Below are positions 42,009-51,778 of a stretch of 64,000 bases of DNA, piece after piece. Under the pieces are notes generated by a model. The model saw only the letters and a program-made list of their open reading frames with translations. It was not told the origin of the DNA and made no database searches. Source of the DNA: Bombardia bombarda (Eukaryota > Ascomycota > Sordariomycetes > Sordariales > Lasiosphaeriaceae); assembly GCA_030512295.1 (NCBI GenBank), contig JAULSR010000001.1:6037001-6101000 (forward strand). The letters run 5' to 3'. Numbering within the stretch: the first letter of the stretch is position 1; each line of letters begins with the position of its first letter. A program made the position numbers and the translations under genes.

Positions 42009-42993
42009 ATGGCCTCAACAAATCAGTTCCTTGCCTCAATGGCAAGGCTCAGCCTGGCGACACCCGCAAGACCGACGACAGTCTCAGCGATACCCAAATT
42101 CCTCCTTCCCTCTGTCGCGACGCCCAGCGTCCGCTATGCGTCTGGGAGCGGCGGATCCGGGGGCATGAAGAAGCGCCCCGTCAAGAAGAAGAAGACATAC
42201 AAGCTGTTCCGCTCCTACGACTTGAGCCCCATGGAGCAGGTCTCTCTCTGCGATGCCATGAGGCAAGTTCAGCCCACGCCCTGACTAATGTCGCTTATAG
42301 TAAGAGTCCTCCGCTAACACGCCCGATAGATACATCCGCGCCTTCGAAGTCGGCCACACGCCCTCCGTCATCAAGTACGAGGTCGCCGTCAAGCTCAAGA
42401 CACAAAAGAACGGCCCAGTTATCCGCAACCGCATCCGCCTTCCCTTCCCCTTCAAAACCGACACGCGCATCGGCGTCATCTGCCCAGAGGACAGCCCTCT
42501 GGCCCTCGAGGCGCAGCAGCTTGGTGCCGTCGCAGTCGGCGAGGAGTCTCTATTCGAAAGCATCCGCCAGGGCAAGATCCCCTTCAACAAACTCATCTGC
42601 CACACCGACAGCGAGGCGGCGCTCAAGAAGGCTAACATCGGTAAAATGCTGGGTCCTAAGGGTCTGATGCCTAGCGCAAAGACCAAGACCATCACTAGCG
42701 ACTTTAAGGCGACGATACACGAGTTGATCGGCGCTGACGAGTACAGGGAGAGGAATGGCGTGGTCAGGATGGCCATTGGGCAGCTGGGTTTCACCCCCAA
42801 GATGCTGTCGGACAACGTCAAGACCTTCATGGAGCACGTGAAGCGTGACGTGAACAGCATAGATGACAACTTCCCCAAGTCGCTTGACGAGGTTGTCCTT
42901 AGCTCGACCAACGGGCCGGGCTTCAGTCTGAACGGAAAGTTCAGCCCCACAGACCCGAAGATCACGGTTGAGGATCTGCATTCTATCATGTAA
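42009..42993 (+). CDS. MRPL1: Mitochondrial large-subunit ribosomal protein uL1m
   Basis: Exons are 42009-42262 and 42330-42993, giving 305 residues. The intron has a GC donor (ATGAG|gcaagt) and a GATAG acceptor, and joins SLCDAM-R-YIRAFEVG in phase; no GT donor gives a readable product. The ATG at 42009 opens a mitochondrial targeting peptide (MASTNQFLASMARLSLATPA, rich in R/S/A and lacking acids), followed by a basic segment KKRPVKKKKTYKLF. The L1 domain follows: YEVAVKLKTQKNG, NRIRLPFPF, GKMLGPKGLMPSAKTKT (the L1 signature region) and AIGQLGFTPKMLSDNV. The protein binds 23S-type rRNA at the L1 stalk of the mitoribosome. Divergent from glutamyl-tRNA synthetase. Confidence 0.93.
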
Positions 42994-43183
42994 ACTACGA
43001 GCGGGTTAGAGCTACTGTATCATATTTCTCATATTTTGTACGTGCTGTATTATAATCTGGACGAGAAGTATGTCCATAGCTTTGGGTATCTGTATTCTGG
43101 CTGGCCGTAATGCTTTTCCTTAAACAACAATGTTTTTGCCGACGCTCGCTCCGATGTCACCTTCCCTTCCTTTATAACCCCAG

Positions 43184-44149
43184 TTATTTTTCATTCAAGA
43201 CGCGCACAGCTTCAACCTCTGCATCCAGAGTCCGATATACGGCCAGAAACTTCATGACGCGGCTCTGCCCCTTGCCTCCCACTCTCCGTGCCTCTTTTAA
43301 TGCTGTATTCAAGTCAAGAATGATCGTGTTGCGGCACCGCATCATCCGTTCCTCCATCTTCTTGATAAAGGGTAGGTCTCGGCTAATAGAGCTAGCGAGC
43401 TGGTCGACAAGAACGTATTCTCTTGCTAGAGCAGCCAGTTTTGACGGACTGCTGCCGACGAACCCCTCCCCATCGTCTTCCGCACTTCCATCTCCACCAT
43501 CTTCCTCCTCCTCTTCATCATCATCCTCACTCCACCCCTCATCCCCATCCGCATCCTCCTTCCACGCCTGCCCCAAACTCCCCACAGCAAGCCGCGCCTC
43601 CAGCCCAACAACCCGATCGTCCAACTCCAGCATCTGCCTGCCGACCTCCACGGCCCCCTTCACCCCGCGCAGCTCCTGGTTCAGCCCGCCGACCTCAACC
43701 CTGCGCTCGCGCACCCGCGTCTGGACCTCGTCCACGGCGCGCTTGAACCCCAGCAGCGAGACGCGCACGTCCTCGACCCGCTCCTCGCCGCCCTTGAGCT
43801 CGTCGCCGAGGCTGAGGAAGGATGTGTAGTTTGAGTTGACTAGCTCGAGCAGCTCGGCGCTGATGGAGGCGCTGCGGTCGCGCAGCTCGGCGCGCAGGTC
43901 CTCGAGCGTCTGGTGGCGCGCCGTCGGGCCCGTGTGCAGTGCCGAGAGGTAGGCGGCTGGGTCGAAGTCGGGGGCTAGGAAGTCGCGGCGCACTAGTGCG
44001 GCGGGGAAGGGGAGGGGCGCATCGTTGTCGTCGTCGTCGTCGTTGTCATAATCGTCGCCGGCGGAGGAGGACGAGGAGGAGGGGAAGTTGAAGCCTGAGT
44101 AGGAGGATGCGGGCCGGGAGGTTGGCGAGGGGAGGTTTAGGTGTGCCAT
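43184..44149 (-). CDS. COG2: Conserved oligomeric Golgi complex subunit 2
   Basis: This is a single-exon protein of 321 residues. After a low-complexity Ser/Asp-rich leader (residues 1-45) it shows the Cog2 N-terminal domain: ALVRRDFLAPDFDPAAYLS, HQTLEDLRAELRDRS, ELLELVNSNYTSFLSLGDEL and GGEERVEDVRVSLLGFKRAV. This is followed by long coiled-coil stretches and a very acidic insert (EDDDEEEEEDGGD, about 220). The C-terminus holds LAREYVLVDQLASSISRDLPFI and MKFLAVYRTLDAEVEA. Cog2 is part of lobe A of the COG tether, which catches retrograde vesicles at the Golgi. The length is close to other filamentous-fungal Cog2 proteins, which lack the long metazoan C-terminus. The genes upstream and downstream are unrelated. 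Confidence 0.88.
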   Translation of the reverse strand: MAHLNLPSPTSRPASSYSGFNFPSSSSSSAGDDYDNDDDDDNDAPLPFPAALVRRDFLAPDFDPAAYLSALHTGPTARHQTLEDLRAELRDRSASISAELLELVNSNYTSFLSLGDELKGGEERVEDVRVSLLGFKRAVDEVQTRVRERRVEVGGLNQELRGVKGAVEVGRQMLELDDRVVGLEARLAVGSLGQAWKEDADGDEGWSEDDDEEEEEDGGDGSAEDDGEGFVGSSPSKLAALAREYVLVDQLASSISRDLPFIKKMEERMMRCRNTIILDLNTALKEARRVGGKGQSRVMKFLAVYRTLDAEVEAVRVLNEK

Positions 44150-45805
44150 TGTTGATTTAGTTGGTAGATAGGTATAGATGCAGGCTCAATTGAGGAGGGT
44201 ATTAACGGTGGCACGTAATCGTAGGGTACTACGGTGGGATTACGTGTGCTCTGTACGAGCAGTGGTGTCTGTATCCGTTGCAGTGGCCCAACGACGTTGG
44301 GGGGTTTTCGAGTGCTTGTGCACAAGCGATCACCATCTGCGACGGCTGGCTTCCTTCCGTGTTCGGTGAGGCGCCCGACCTACCCTGTCGATCTGATAAG
44401 AATCCTTGGCACGCGCCCGCGGTGGGGGGAAACGGCGCCAATGCACAAGCCAAATAAGGCAATGGAATAGACGAATTTAGGCGCTGAATGCTCTGGCAAC
44501 ATTTAAGTTTCTTCTCCAGTCTCCAAGGCTCGAATGATGGCGTGGTTCTATACGTATGCTCCTCCAGGTACCTTCTCATGAGACTTGGGAGAAGAAAATT
44601 CAGTCCAAGATAAACAGTGGTTTCACCTTTATCAAGAAGGAAATCGAGGGACGCAGGCGAGCTTGAGTGGACAGGGCGGTGTTCTGTGAAGCTTGAGACA
44701 TGTTTCCCCGCACACTATTTTCTAGATAGGGAGAAAGACAGTCGGGCAGTAGGTGCGCTTGTCATTAGGAGCTTCTTTTGCCCGAACAAAGCTCTTCCGA
44801 ACAGAGTCCATTAGAATCTGTCTCCAAGCAAGGACATGTAGATGTTACCCTTCGTAGACCCGAGCGGACTTCGGTTGAAATATGGAGATGGCTTTTACAT
44901 CCGAGTGGCCGTCCATGTGCAAGGTGTCGTCGTCGGTGCTCCAGTGTTTTGAAGGCTGAACCAATGCCAGGCCGACTTTCTCGGTCTGCCAATGCACGGG
45001 TGGCACCATCTTGGTACGCTAGTCGAGTTTAGTGCTAGCCTGTACATAGCAATCTTATCAATCGAATCAGTGGGTCCCATCAGCACCCATCACCATGATC
45101 ATTCCATCGAATCATAGCCCTGGCAGCCGGCCTCGCTAGCTCTGACTGTCTCGCTTTGTAGTCGACCCAACAAAGGGATCAAATTTTCTCTTGGTTTCTG
45201 CAAACTCAGCCTCCGATCCTCCAATACCCCTCTTTGCGCATCCCATTTCGACGCTCATCTGATCGCACAACTCCACAGCCAAGTCCGACAAGTGCTCCGA
45301 TTCTGGAGACTAGGCTTCCGTACGTGCCTGGACGATCTGTGAAAAACATTAACTAAGTCGTCAAGATTCGCGCGTCCATACCTCACCGGGTGGAAAGAAC
45401 CAGGCACAAGCTGTCTTGTTCTGTCTCGTATTGACCCTTGCTCGATAGACAAATCGACACAGCGCTGGTGCCGATAGTAACCACCTCAGTACTGAATTAG
45501 CAGTCGCTCTCTCTCGCTTCATCCAAATCCTCCATCCTGTCCTCAGCTTGCATTACATCTTCAATCATTTTATATCGCCTTTGTTCGGTGGACAAGCTGT
45601 CAGACGCCTCACTGAGCTACAGAATTGCCCCACGCTATCGACCTCGGCAGGAGCCATCCAATAAAGACGCCTCAACCAGCTCCCTACCTTAGGTCCAGGC
45701 GACCACTGCCCGCTGCTGCATCATCTCACCCCACGTTCAGCGAATCGCAACCCCTCTGACATTCCACCCTCTCATTCAGAACACGCCTGCAAGGCGACAG
45801 AGGGC
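44150..45805. promoter_or_regulatory. Long upstream region of hapX
   Basis: No coding sequence is recognised in these 1.66 kb between COG2 (divergent start) and hapX. The right half is C/T-rich and probably 5' untranslated leader. A CCAAT box lies at about 45658-45662. Candidate GATA sites include CTTATCA at 45054-45060, which reads TGATAAG on the minus strand. HapX and SreA control each other through CCAAT and GATA elements in Aspergillus and Fusarium; whether these sites are used here is inference. Confidence 0.4.
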
Positions 45806-47854
45806 ATGGCAGCAGCAACAGCGGCCTTAGCTACCACGCAGATGGGTAGCTTGATGTCGCACAAGACTACTGGTCTTTCTTTAAATACGTTAATCGCATC
45901 GCACGCTGAGAGGGGCTCTCTGAGCGCGGCATCAACCCCCAGCTCAGCGGCCTCCCCGACCAACGTCTCCACCCCCTCGTCCTCAATCTCAGCCAGCACA
46001 CCTCAGATCGCCATCCAGCCCAGCACGGCGACGAAGCCACCGTCAATCGTAACATCGGGTGCAATCAATCGCGTCGCCATGCTGTCCGCCATTTCACCCT
46101 CCCCCACCCCCCAATCACAGCCTCTGAGCATGACCACTAAGGAATGGGTCATACCTCCGAGGCCGAAACCCGGGCGTAAGCCTGCCACGGACACCCCGCC
46201 GACGAAGCGCAAGGCGCAAAATCGCGCTGCGCAAAGGGCGTTCCGCGAACGGAGGGCTGCCCGTGTCGGCGAGCTGGAAGAGCAGCTGGACGAGCAAAAG
46301 GAAGATCACGACCGGACCGTGCACGAGATGCAGGATCGCGTTACCCACCTGGAGGCTGAAACCCAGACCCTTCAGTCGCGGTGCCAGTGGCTTGAGTCTC
46401 TACTGGATAAGGAACGACAAGAACGTCAAGCAGAACGCCAGGAACGTGAAATCACGAGAAGGAACTGGGAAAGTGCCGAGCAGCCGTCTTCTATGTTGTC
46501 GAGGAATGACGCCATAGCCCGGACGCAGATGCAGCAACAGCAAGCAAACTCGATGAGAATGCCACATCCTGGACAGCACGTTCAGCGTACGCAGAGTACC
46601 GTCGCAATGGAGCCGCCCGCGACGGCAGTGCCGAGACCCATGGCCCAGTCCTTTTCTATCTCGCACATTATATCTCCTCCCGAGGGGGTAGATGAAGGCC
46701 CGAATCTGGGCTGCGGTGGGTGCGCGGCCAACGGGCCGTGTGCCTGCGCAGAGGAGGCTCTCCAGCAGGATTCGGACATCCCAATGGGATGCGGTAACTG
46801 CACCATGAACTCCAGGTGCGCGTGCCTCGAAGAATCCATCAGAGCCTCAATAGCGGCCTCCGACCTGAAGCGGCCGCTGCCTCCCAGCTCGCCATCGTCG
46901 TCAATGGCCCCGGATGAAAAGAGACAGCGCTCCGATTCTGGCATGGCCATGGAGATAGATTTCACCTCGATGTTTTCGTCCAGAAAGCAGAAGCCATTGG
47001 CTCCAGCGCAGTCTCAGCTGCAATCGCAGTCCCAGCCAATAGTTTCCATAGAGCCGAGGGACTCTTGCGGGTTCTGCAAGGACGGCACATATTGCGTATG
47101 CGTAGAATCCATGACCATGCAGTCGTCTTCGGCATCGGCCCCTATCGTCCAACCGATGGGCCAGCAGACGCACACCCCTCCCCCATCAGACGACGACGTT
47201 GTTCCCATACCCATGGAAGTCACGGCCACTGGCGCGATAAAATTGCCCAGTTTCCAGTCACTTCGACAGGCGCGTGCAACAAACGCGACTCGCCCTAACC
47301 CTCCTCCTCCTGCAAGAGCTAGCAGCGGCGGCTGTGGTCCCAATGGGCCCGGCACCTGCACCCAGTGTCTCTCCGATCCCAAGTCTGGCCTATTCTGTCG
47401 ATCGCTGGCGGCCAACTTTGAGAGAAACAATCGCGAATCAGGCAGCGGCGGCAGCACAACAGGAGGCAGCGGCGGCGAATGCTGTGGCAACGGTGGTCCC
47501 AGTGGCTGTTGTAAAGCGGGGAAGTCGGACGCAGACACCACCACCACGACTACTACTTTGCCGGCTCCCGCTGCCGCCACCGTCGCGGCTGCAAAGCCTA
47601 GGGGGCCCAATCTCGGGGTCAGTCTGTCATGTGCCGACGCCTACAAGACCCTGGCCAGCCATCAGCACTTCAACGAGGCAGCCGACGACATCGGCTCGTG
47701 GCTGCCGAAGCTGAGGGCTGTGCCCATTCCGGACAATAGGGGATACGTCGCCCGCGGCCACTTTGCGGCCGGACGAGGGCCAATTGAGGTTGAGGCAGCA
47801 AGCATCATGAGCGTGCTCAAGGACTTTGATGTCCGCTTTGGCAGAGGACAATGA
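45806..47854 (+). CDS. hapX: HapX-type bZIP iron-homeostasis regulator
   Basis: This is a single-exon protein of 682 residues. HapX binds the CCAAT-binding complex (HapB/C/E), represses iron-consuming pathways during iron starvation and activates iron storage when iron is in excess. All the hallmarks are present in order. The CBC-binding Hap4-like element is KEWVIPPRPKPGRKP (about 113-127). It is followed directly by the bZIP basic region KRKAQNRAAQRAFRERR (about 133-149) and a coiled coil. Four cysteine-rich regions then sense iron: CGGCAANGPCAC (about 302), CGNCTMNSRCAC (about 330), CGFCKDGTYCVC (about 421) and CGPNGPGTCTQC with further Cys to about 535. Between them are Q-, S- and P-rich linkers. 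The C-terminal 80 residues (SCADAYKTLASHQHFNEA, IGSWLPKL) are the conserved HapX tail. The start is at 45806 (ggcATGG). Confidence 0.94.
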   Translation: MAAATAALATTQMGSLMSHKTTGLSLNTLIASHAERGSLSAASTPSSAASPTNVSTPSSSISASTPQIAIQPSTATKPPSIVTSGAINRVAMLSAISPSPTPQSQPLSMTTKEWVIPPRPKPGRKPATDTPPTKRKAQNRAAQRAFRERRAARVGELEEQLDEQKEDHDRTVHEMQDRVTHLEAETQTLQSRCQWLESLLDKERQERQAERQEREITRRNWESAEQPSSMLSRNDAIARTQMQQQQANSMRMPHPGQHVQRTQSTVAMEPPATAVPRPMAQSFSISHIISPPEGVDEGPNLGCGGCAANGPCACAEEALQQDSDIPMGCGNCTMNSRCACLEESIRASIAASDLKRPLPPSSPSSSMAPDEKRQRSDSGMAMEIDFTSMFSSRKQKPLAPAQSQLQSQSQPIVSIEPRDSCGFCKDGTYCVCVESMTMQSSSASAPIVQPMGQQTHTPPPSDDDVVPIPMEVTATGAIKLPSFQSLRQARATNATRPNPPPPARASSGGCGPNGPGTCTQCLSDPKSGLFCRSLAANFERNNRESGSGGSTTGGSGGECCGNGGPSGCCKAGKSDADTTTTTTTLPAPAAATVAAAKPRGPNLGVSLSCADAYKTLASHQHFNEAADDIGSWLPKLRAVPIPDNRGYVARGHFAAGRGPIEVEAASIMSVLKDFDVRFGRGQ

Positions 47855-50392
47855 GCATCTGCTTGTCTCTCTACCTGTGCGAATCATCAACCTGCGAGCC
47901 GGCCGGACAACGTTCCGGTGCAGGTCGGGTTTATCATGTGCAGCTTTGCCCGCATATCACAGCACCGCACAGGCACGGGCACAGGAGGGATGGGGGCGAA
48001 GTCCAGTTTTTGCTGTACCCAACCGGCGAGGCATATGCGACCATTCCTGCGGCCGAGATCAAAAACTCGTTCGCCCCGCAGCATACACTACAGCAAGCGA
48101 TAAACTGCATGAAATAGCAAGCATGCCAGGCGTTGGCCAGATATCACTTTGCATGTGAGATCGGTAGCTGGTGTGGTAGATTAGACGGGAGCCTACCTGA
48201 CCAAGGAGACATATCATCGTCATGGTGAAGCTGTTATCGGGCGGTTGCGTAAACATAACATATTGTATGACTAGAGGATCCCGGTGAGGTAGAAATAATA
48301 GGTGCGTACACGGGAAGGAGGAGGATGATGAAGAGGAGGACAAGGATAGATGGCTTAGGCAGCGGTAGTCCCTTGTGGGCCATTCGTAGGCCAACTGGCG
48401 CCGCGGACGAGGAAAATAAGAGGGGGTAAGGTAGCTGTTTGACGTTTAATTACTCGGATTGGTGCATATCATGGGACATGATGACCATGTGGTACCTACC
48501 TTGGTTATAGCCGGATATATCTCTCACCGAAACGGGATATACACATGCCATACTTTGTTGGCGGTACATGAACAGGCTTCTATGGTGAAACTGGCGCACA
48601 TAGCGATCTGTGCAATTACTGTATATGTCCTGGGTCACGACCATTGCGCCTCCTGAGGTGCCATGGTTATACAGGCAGGGGAGCTGATGTTGGGCTAAAG
48701 GTCATTGGATTTACTATCACGAGTACTTATCCATAAGCTTGCTTGTCTGTTACTAGTATCTGTATAGTGTACGCTTCTGATGTGTCCCGCAAGGTCGTGA
48801 TCATTGGCCAGACGGCCAATACAGTTTAGAGGTCCAGGCAGATAGCCGTCGACAACACCGACGGGCAGGTTACAGCCTTGGGTTGGTTTAGGTTTCGGGG
48901 GTTTGGACCGCGCATGTGCCCGCAACCTTGGCACACATACGTTTTGGCGCACTAGGTCTACACAAAGAGACGTGCCACAGCATGAACTAAAACTTGTATG
49001 TATTATCATCGACTTGAGCACTCCGCCGGGAATACCCACATGTTTGTTCAGGCAGTGGTTTTTTTCTTCATGCGCACCCAATCAGGCTGGGACTGTTCAT
49101 ATTCAGGACCAGTATGTTGATCAGGGGCGCAAACGCCCATCGGTGGTGATCAGCCACGTAGAACTGACTTATGGTCCGCCTTGCCAGGGCAAAGTACGAT
49201 GGATCAGACATGTCAGCGGAGCGGCAGTGAGGAAATCGATTAGCAACGCCAGCCCCAGTCAATTCCACTTGGATGGGGCTAGGAATAGTCGTGGTGTCCA
49301 CTCTGACGTGCAGAAAGATCTGATGAAGTGTATCCTGTATGGCCTGTTTATTACCTCTAAGGCGGTTGGGGATGACACTAAGACCCCGTTCTCCGCTCTG
49401 GGCAGTGCAAGTGTTGTGGGTGCATATCCTGATCGACCAGAAGAGAAGCCACTTGGTTCATTGTCCCTGCCCAGTTGCTGCCTGCCTTGTCAGCAGCTGT
49501 TGTCGTCGACCAGTACCGGTCCGGTCCGCGCGGGCTAGCGATGGCTGGCCTCACCAAGTAACGATGCAGGAGTCCCAAATGGCACCCAATAACGTTGTCG
49601 CTGGCGGCGGCATTGGACGATCGTTCCCCCCTGGAAGTGGAAAGCATTGAGGATGAAAGACAGCAGGTTGCCTGCTCTCGGCAACTGATAGGCCAGACTT
49701 GGACAGCCTTGGTCTAGCCCAGGGGTTTTTTTGCCAGCGAGCGAGCAAGCAGCAAAGCAGGCTGGCGAGCGCGCGGGCGGGCGGGCGGGCATGTGGGTGG
49801 CGACGCTTGATTGGACATGAGCTCGTTGAGCTGGCAGTTCCAGGACAAAAATTGCTGGGTTCGATGCAGTAGCCGAAGCAGGCTTTCGCCCAGTCCCATC
49901 GCAGGCTCCGTCCGGGTGGTTTTTAGGGTCGTGGAGATCGGGGATTGGCCGCAATTCTTTTTTTTTCCCTTTCCATGCAGCCCACCGAGCCCACCTCGAC
50001 GCCAAAACTGGGCCTCCTTAAAGGTAGGCATGGAGGCGGGGCAAGCGTCCGGCGAAAGGCGGGGAGGGGAATGCTGTGTGGAAGGGTGAGCATATGCAAG
50101 GCCAGCTCAGCAGGCTGTGGCCTCACTGGCCTGTGCCAGAGAGAAAAAAAGGCCCGCTAGCGATATCCCACGCTCGAGGTCAGGTAGGCTCCTGTCGTTA
50201 AGAAAATGATGAAGAAAACAGGGTGCCGGGCATGCAGAACAAAAGCAGTATGTGGTAGCAGCGGTGTAATATTGCCCAGGTAGTTGCTGACGATGCATGT
50301 CAGTTTTGGGAATATGGAGTATGGACGAAGAATAGTAGCATGAGGGGCTCATCAGGACGTGAAATATTTGGCAGGCTATTCGTTCATTTCAG

Positions 50393-50407
50393 TCTCTCTC
50401 TCTCTCT
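50393..50407. repeat. (CT)n microsatellite
   Basis: This is an uninterrupted TC run of about seven units within the gene-free region between hapX and the 1,886-residue protein gene. Confidence 0.8.
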
Positions 50408-50976
50408 GCCTTGAGAGACATATTGCTGATTTGGGCTGGGGTTGAGTGAGCTGGCAATTCTCGCTTCTGTTTTTGGAGAGCGAGTGCCCGGCTGCGGGAG
50501 GTATTGGGCACGCATACCGAGGCCACCTTACTTGCCTCTCTGGAAAGTAGGTAAGGCAGGAGGGTCATACGGATGGAGACTGCGACGCGAGTCTTTTCAT
50601 AGACGGCATGGCAAATAGAATGGAGCTGGGATAGAGGGAGCCAATCACGAGTTCACGAGGTGATTGGAGGGGTTCGAGGGCAAGCAGCTGAGGTCGTGTC
50701 GGGCTCATGTCGGGTCGTGGAAAAGAATGAGTTCGACTGGTGAAGAAGCCCGTCGCGCAGAAAAACGGGCCAAGTCAGCGGCGTTGGACAGGAAACGCCC
50801 GGCATGTGCGGTTCGCCTTGTTCCAGTATCCGTACCTCACCGCGGTTCGAGGGAACCAGCCAGATCGACTCGCGGTTCACACCTCACAGCCCACGACGCG
50901 CTTCCAGGTGCAGGCGCCGAGGTGCCGAGTATGAGGCGGCGCTGTGGTTGCTGAGGTGGTGGCTGGCTCTGTTGTG

Positions 50977-51004
50977 CTGCTGTACGGGAACTGCTGTACG
51001 GGAA
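50977..51004. repeat. Tandem 14-bp duplication
   Basis: Two perfect copies of CTGCTGTACGGGAA stand head to tail, followed by a partial third unit (CTGCTGTG). This looks like replication slippage. Confidence 0.8.
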
Positions 51005-51778
51005 CTGCTGTGCTGCTGGCTGTGTTGTTTGCGAAAAGAAAGATCCCGGGCGGTCAACAACTTCGTCCAAAGATGATGAGTGACAAGGATTGTAGCGTGG
51101 CATGGAGATGGCCCAGTGGCTTCTCCCTCCCGCAGCTCCACAGCACCAAGAAAGTGCAGGTGCGTGTCTCCTTGTGGGCTAGCGTCTCGTCCTCCTTTAC
51201 CCCACGCTGCTACATCAACACAGCAGGAAGGTGTACCTAGGGACTAGGTCTAGGGGTGCACTGGCTCACTGGAACATCGCACTGGATCTTTCCCTTCCAG
51301 CTTCCCCCATTTCTCCTATATGCCTTGTCGGCGACTGGGAACTCCCTCTTGCTATCTTCACGAAGCTAGGCTCACGACTGCCGCCACTCCTTTTGACGAG
51401 ACAATGTGCCCACGAAACATCTGAGGCAAGGACGTCGGTCGCAACTCGACCAGACCACCACCTACAGTTACCTAGTACCCGCAACCCGCAACCCACCAAC
51501 ACCTACCTGCTATTCACTAGCTAGCACTGAGCACTCAGCAGCTTTGCCAGGTCCTAGCTCCCCGAACCGCCAACCCCCGACTGTTAACGGGGACGGCAAT
51601 CCGTCCTTGTTGGGTCGAGGCGCGCCCGCCAACTTTCATCGGGCGAGCGAAGCTTGTAGTTGCGGCCATCTTGCATTCTTCGCCAGTCGAGCGCCCAAAT
51701 AACGCCGCTGTCAGTCGTTCGCTGGTGGTGTAGGGGGCCATCGCATCCCAGTCCTCACATGGGACCATTATGATATCC

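Larger units (their letters stand above)
47855..51778. other. 3.9-kb gene-free region
   Basis: This is the longest stretch without a supported gene. Open frames are many but mutually overlapping, often with non-ATG starts, and without recognisable protein sequence. Simple-sequence features include a GGGC/GAGC-rich patch at about 49740-49795, a (CT)n run at 50393-50407, and a tandem 14-mer CTGCTGTACGGGAA at 50977-51004. The right end is C/T-rich and is probably promoter and leader of the gene at 51779. A non-coding RNA or long leader is possible but unsupported. Confidence 0.4.

Noticed and set aside
43110..43829. 239-codon Ser/Thr/Pro-rich plus-strand frame
   Set aside because: Antisense of the COG2 gene, whose acidic and Arg-rich codons read as Ser-rich on the other strand.
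47014..47610. 198-codon minus-strand open frame inside hapX
   Set aside because: Antisense shadow; the plus strand encodes the HapX cysteine-rich regions.
48903..49538. 211-codon plus-strand open frame in the gene-free region
   Set aside because: It opens with a non-ATG codon, has no recognisable domain, and has low-complexity patches; chance is more likely.
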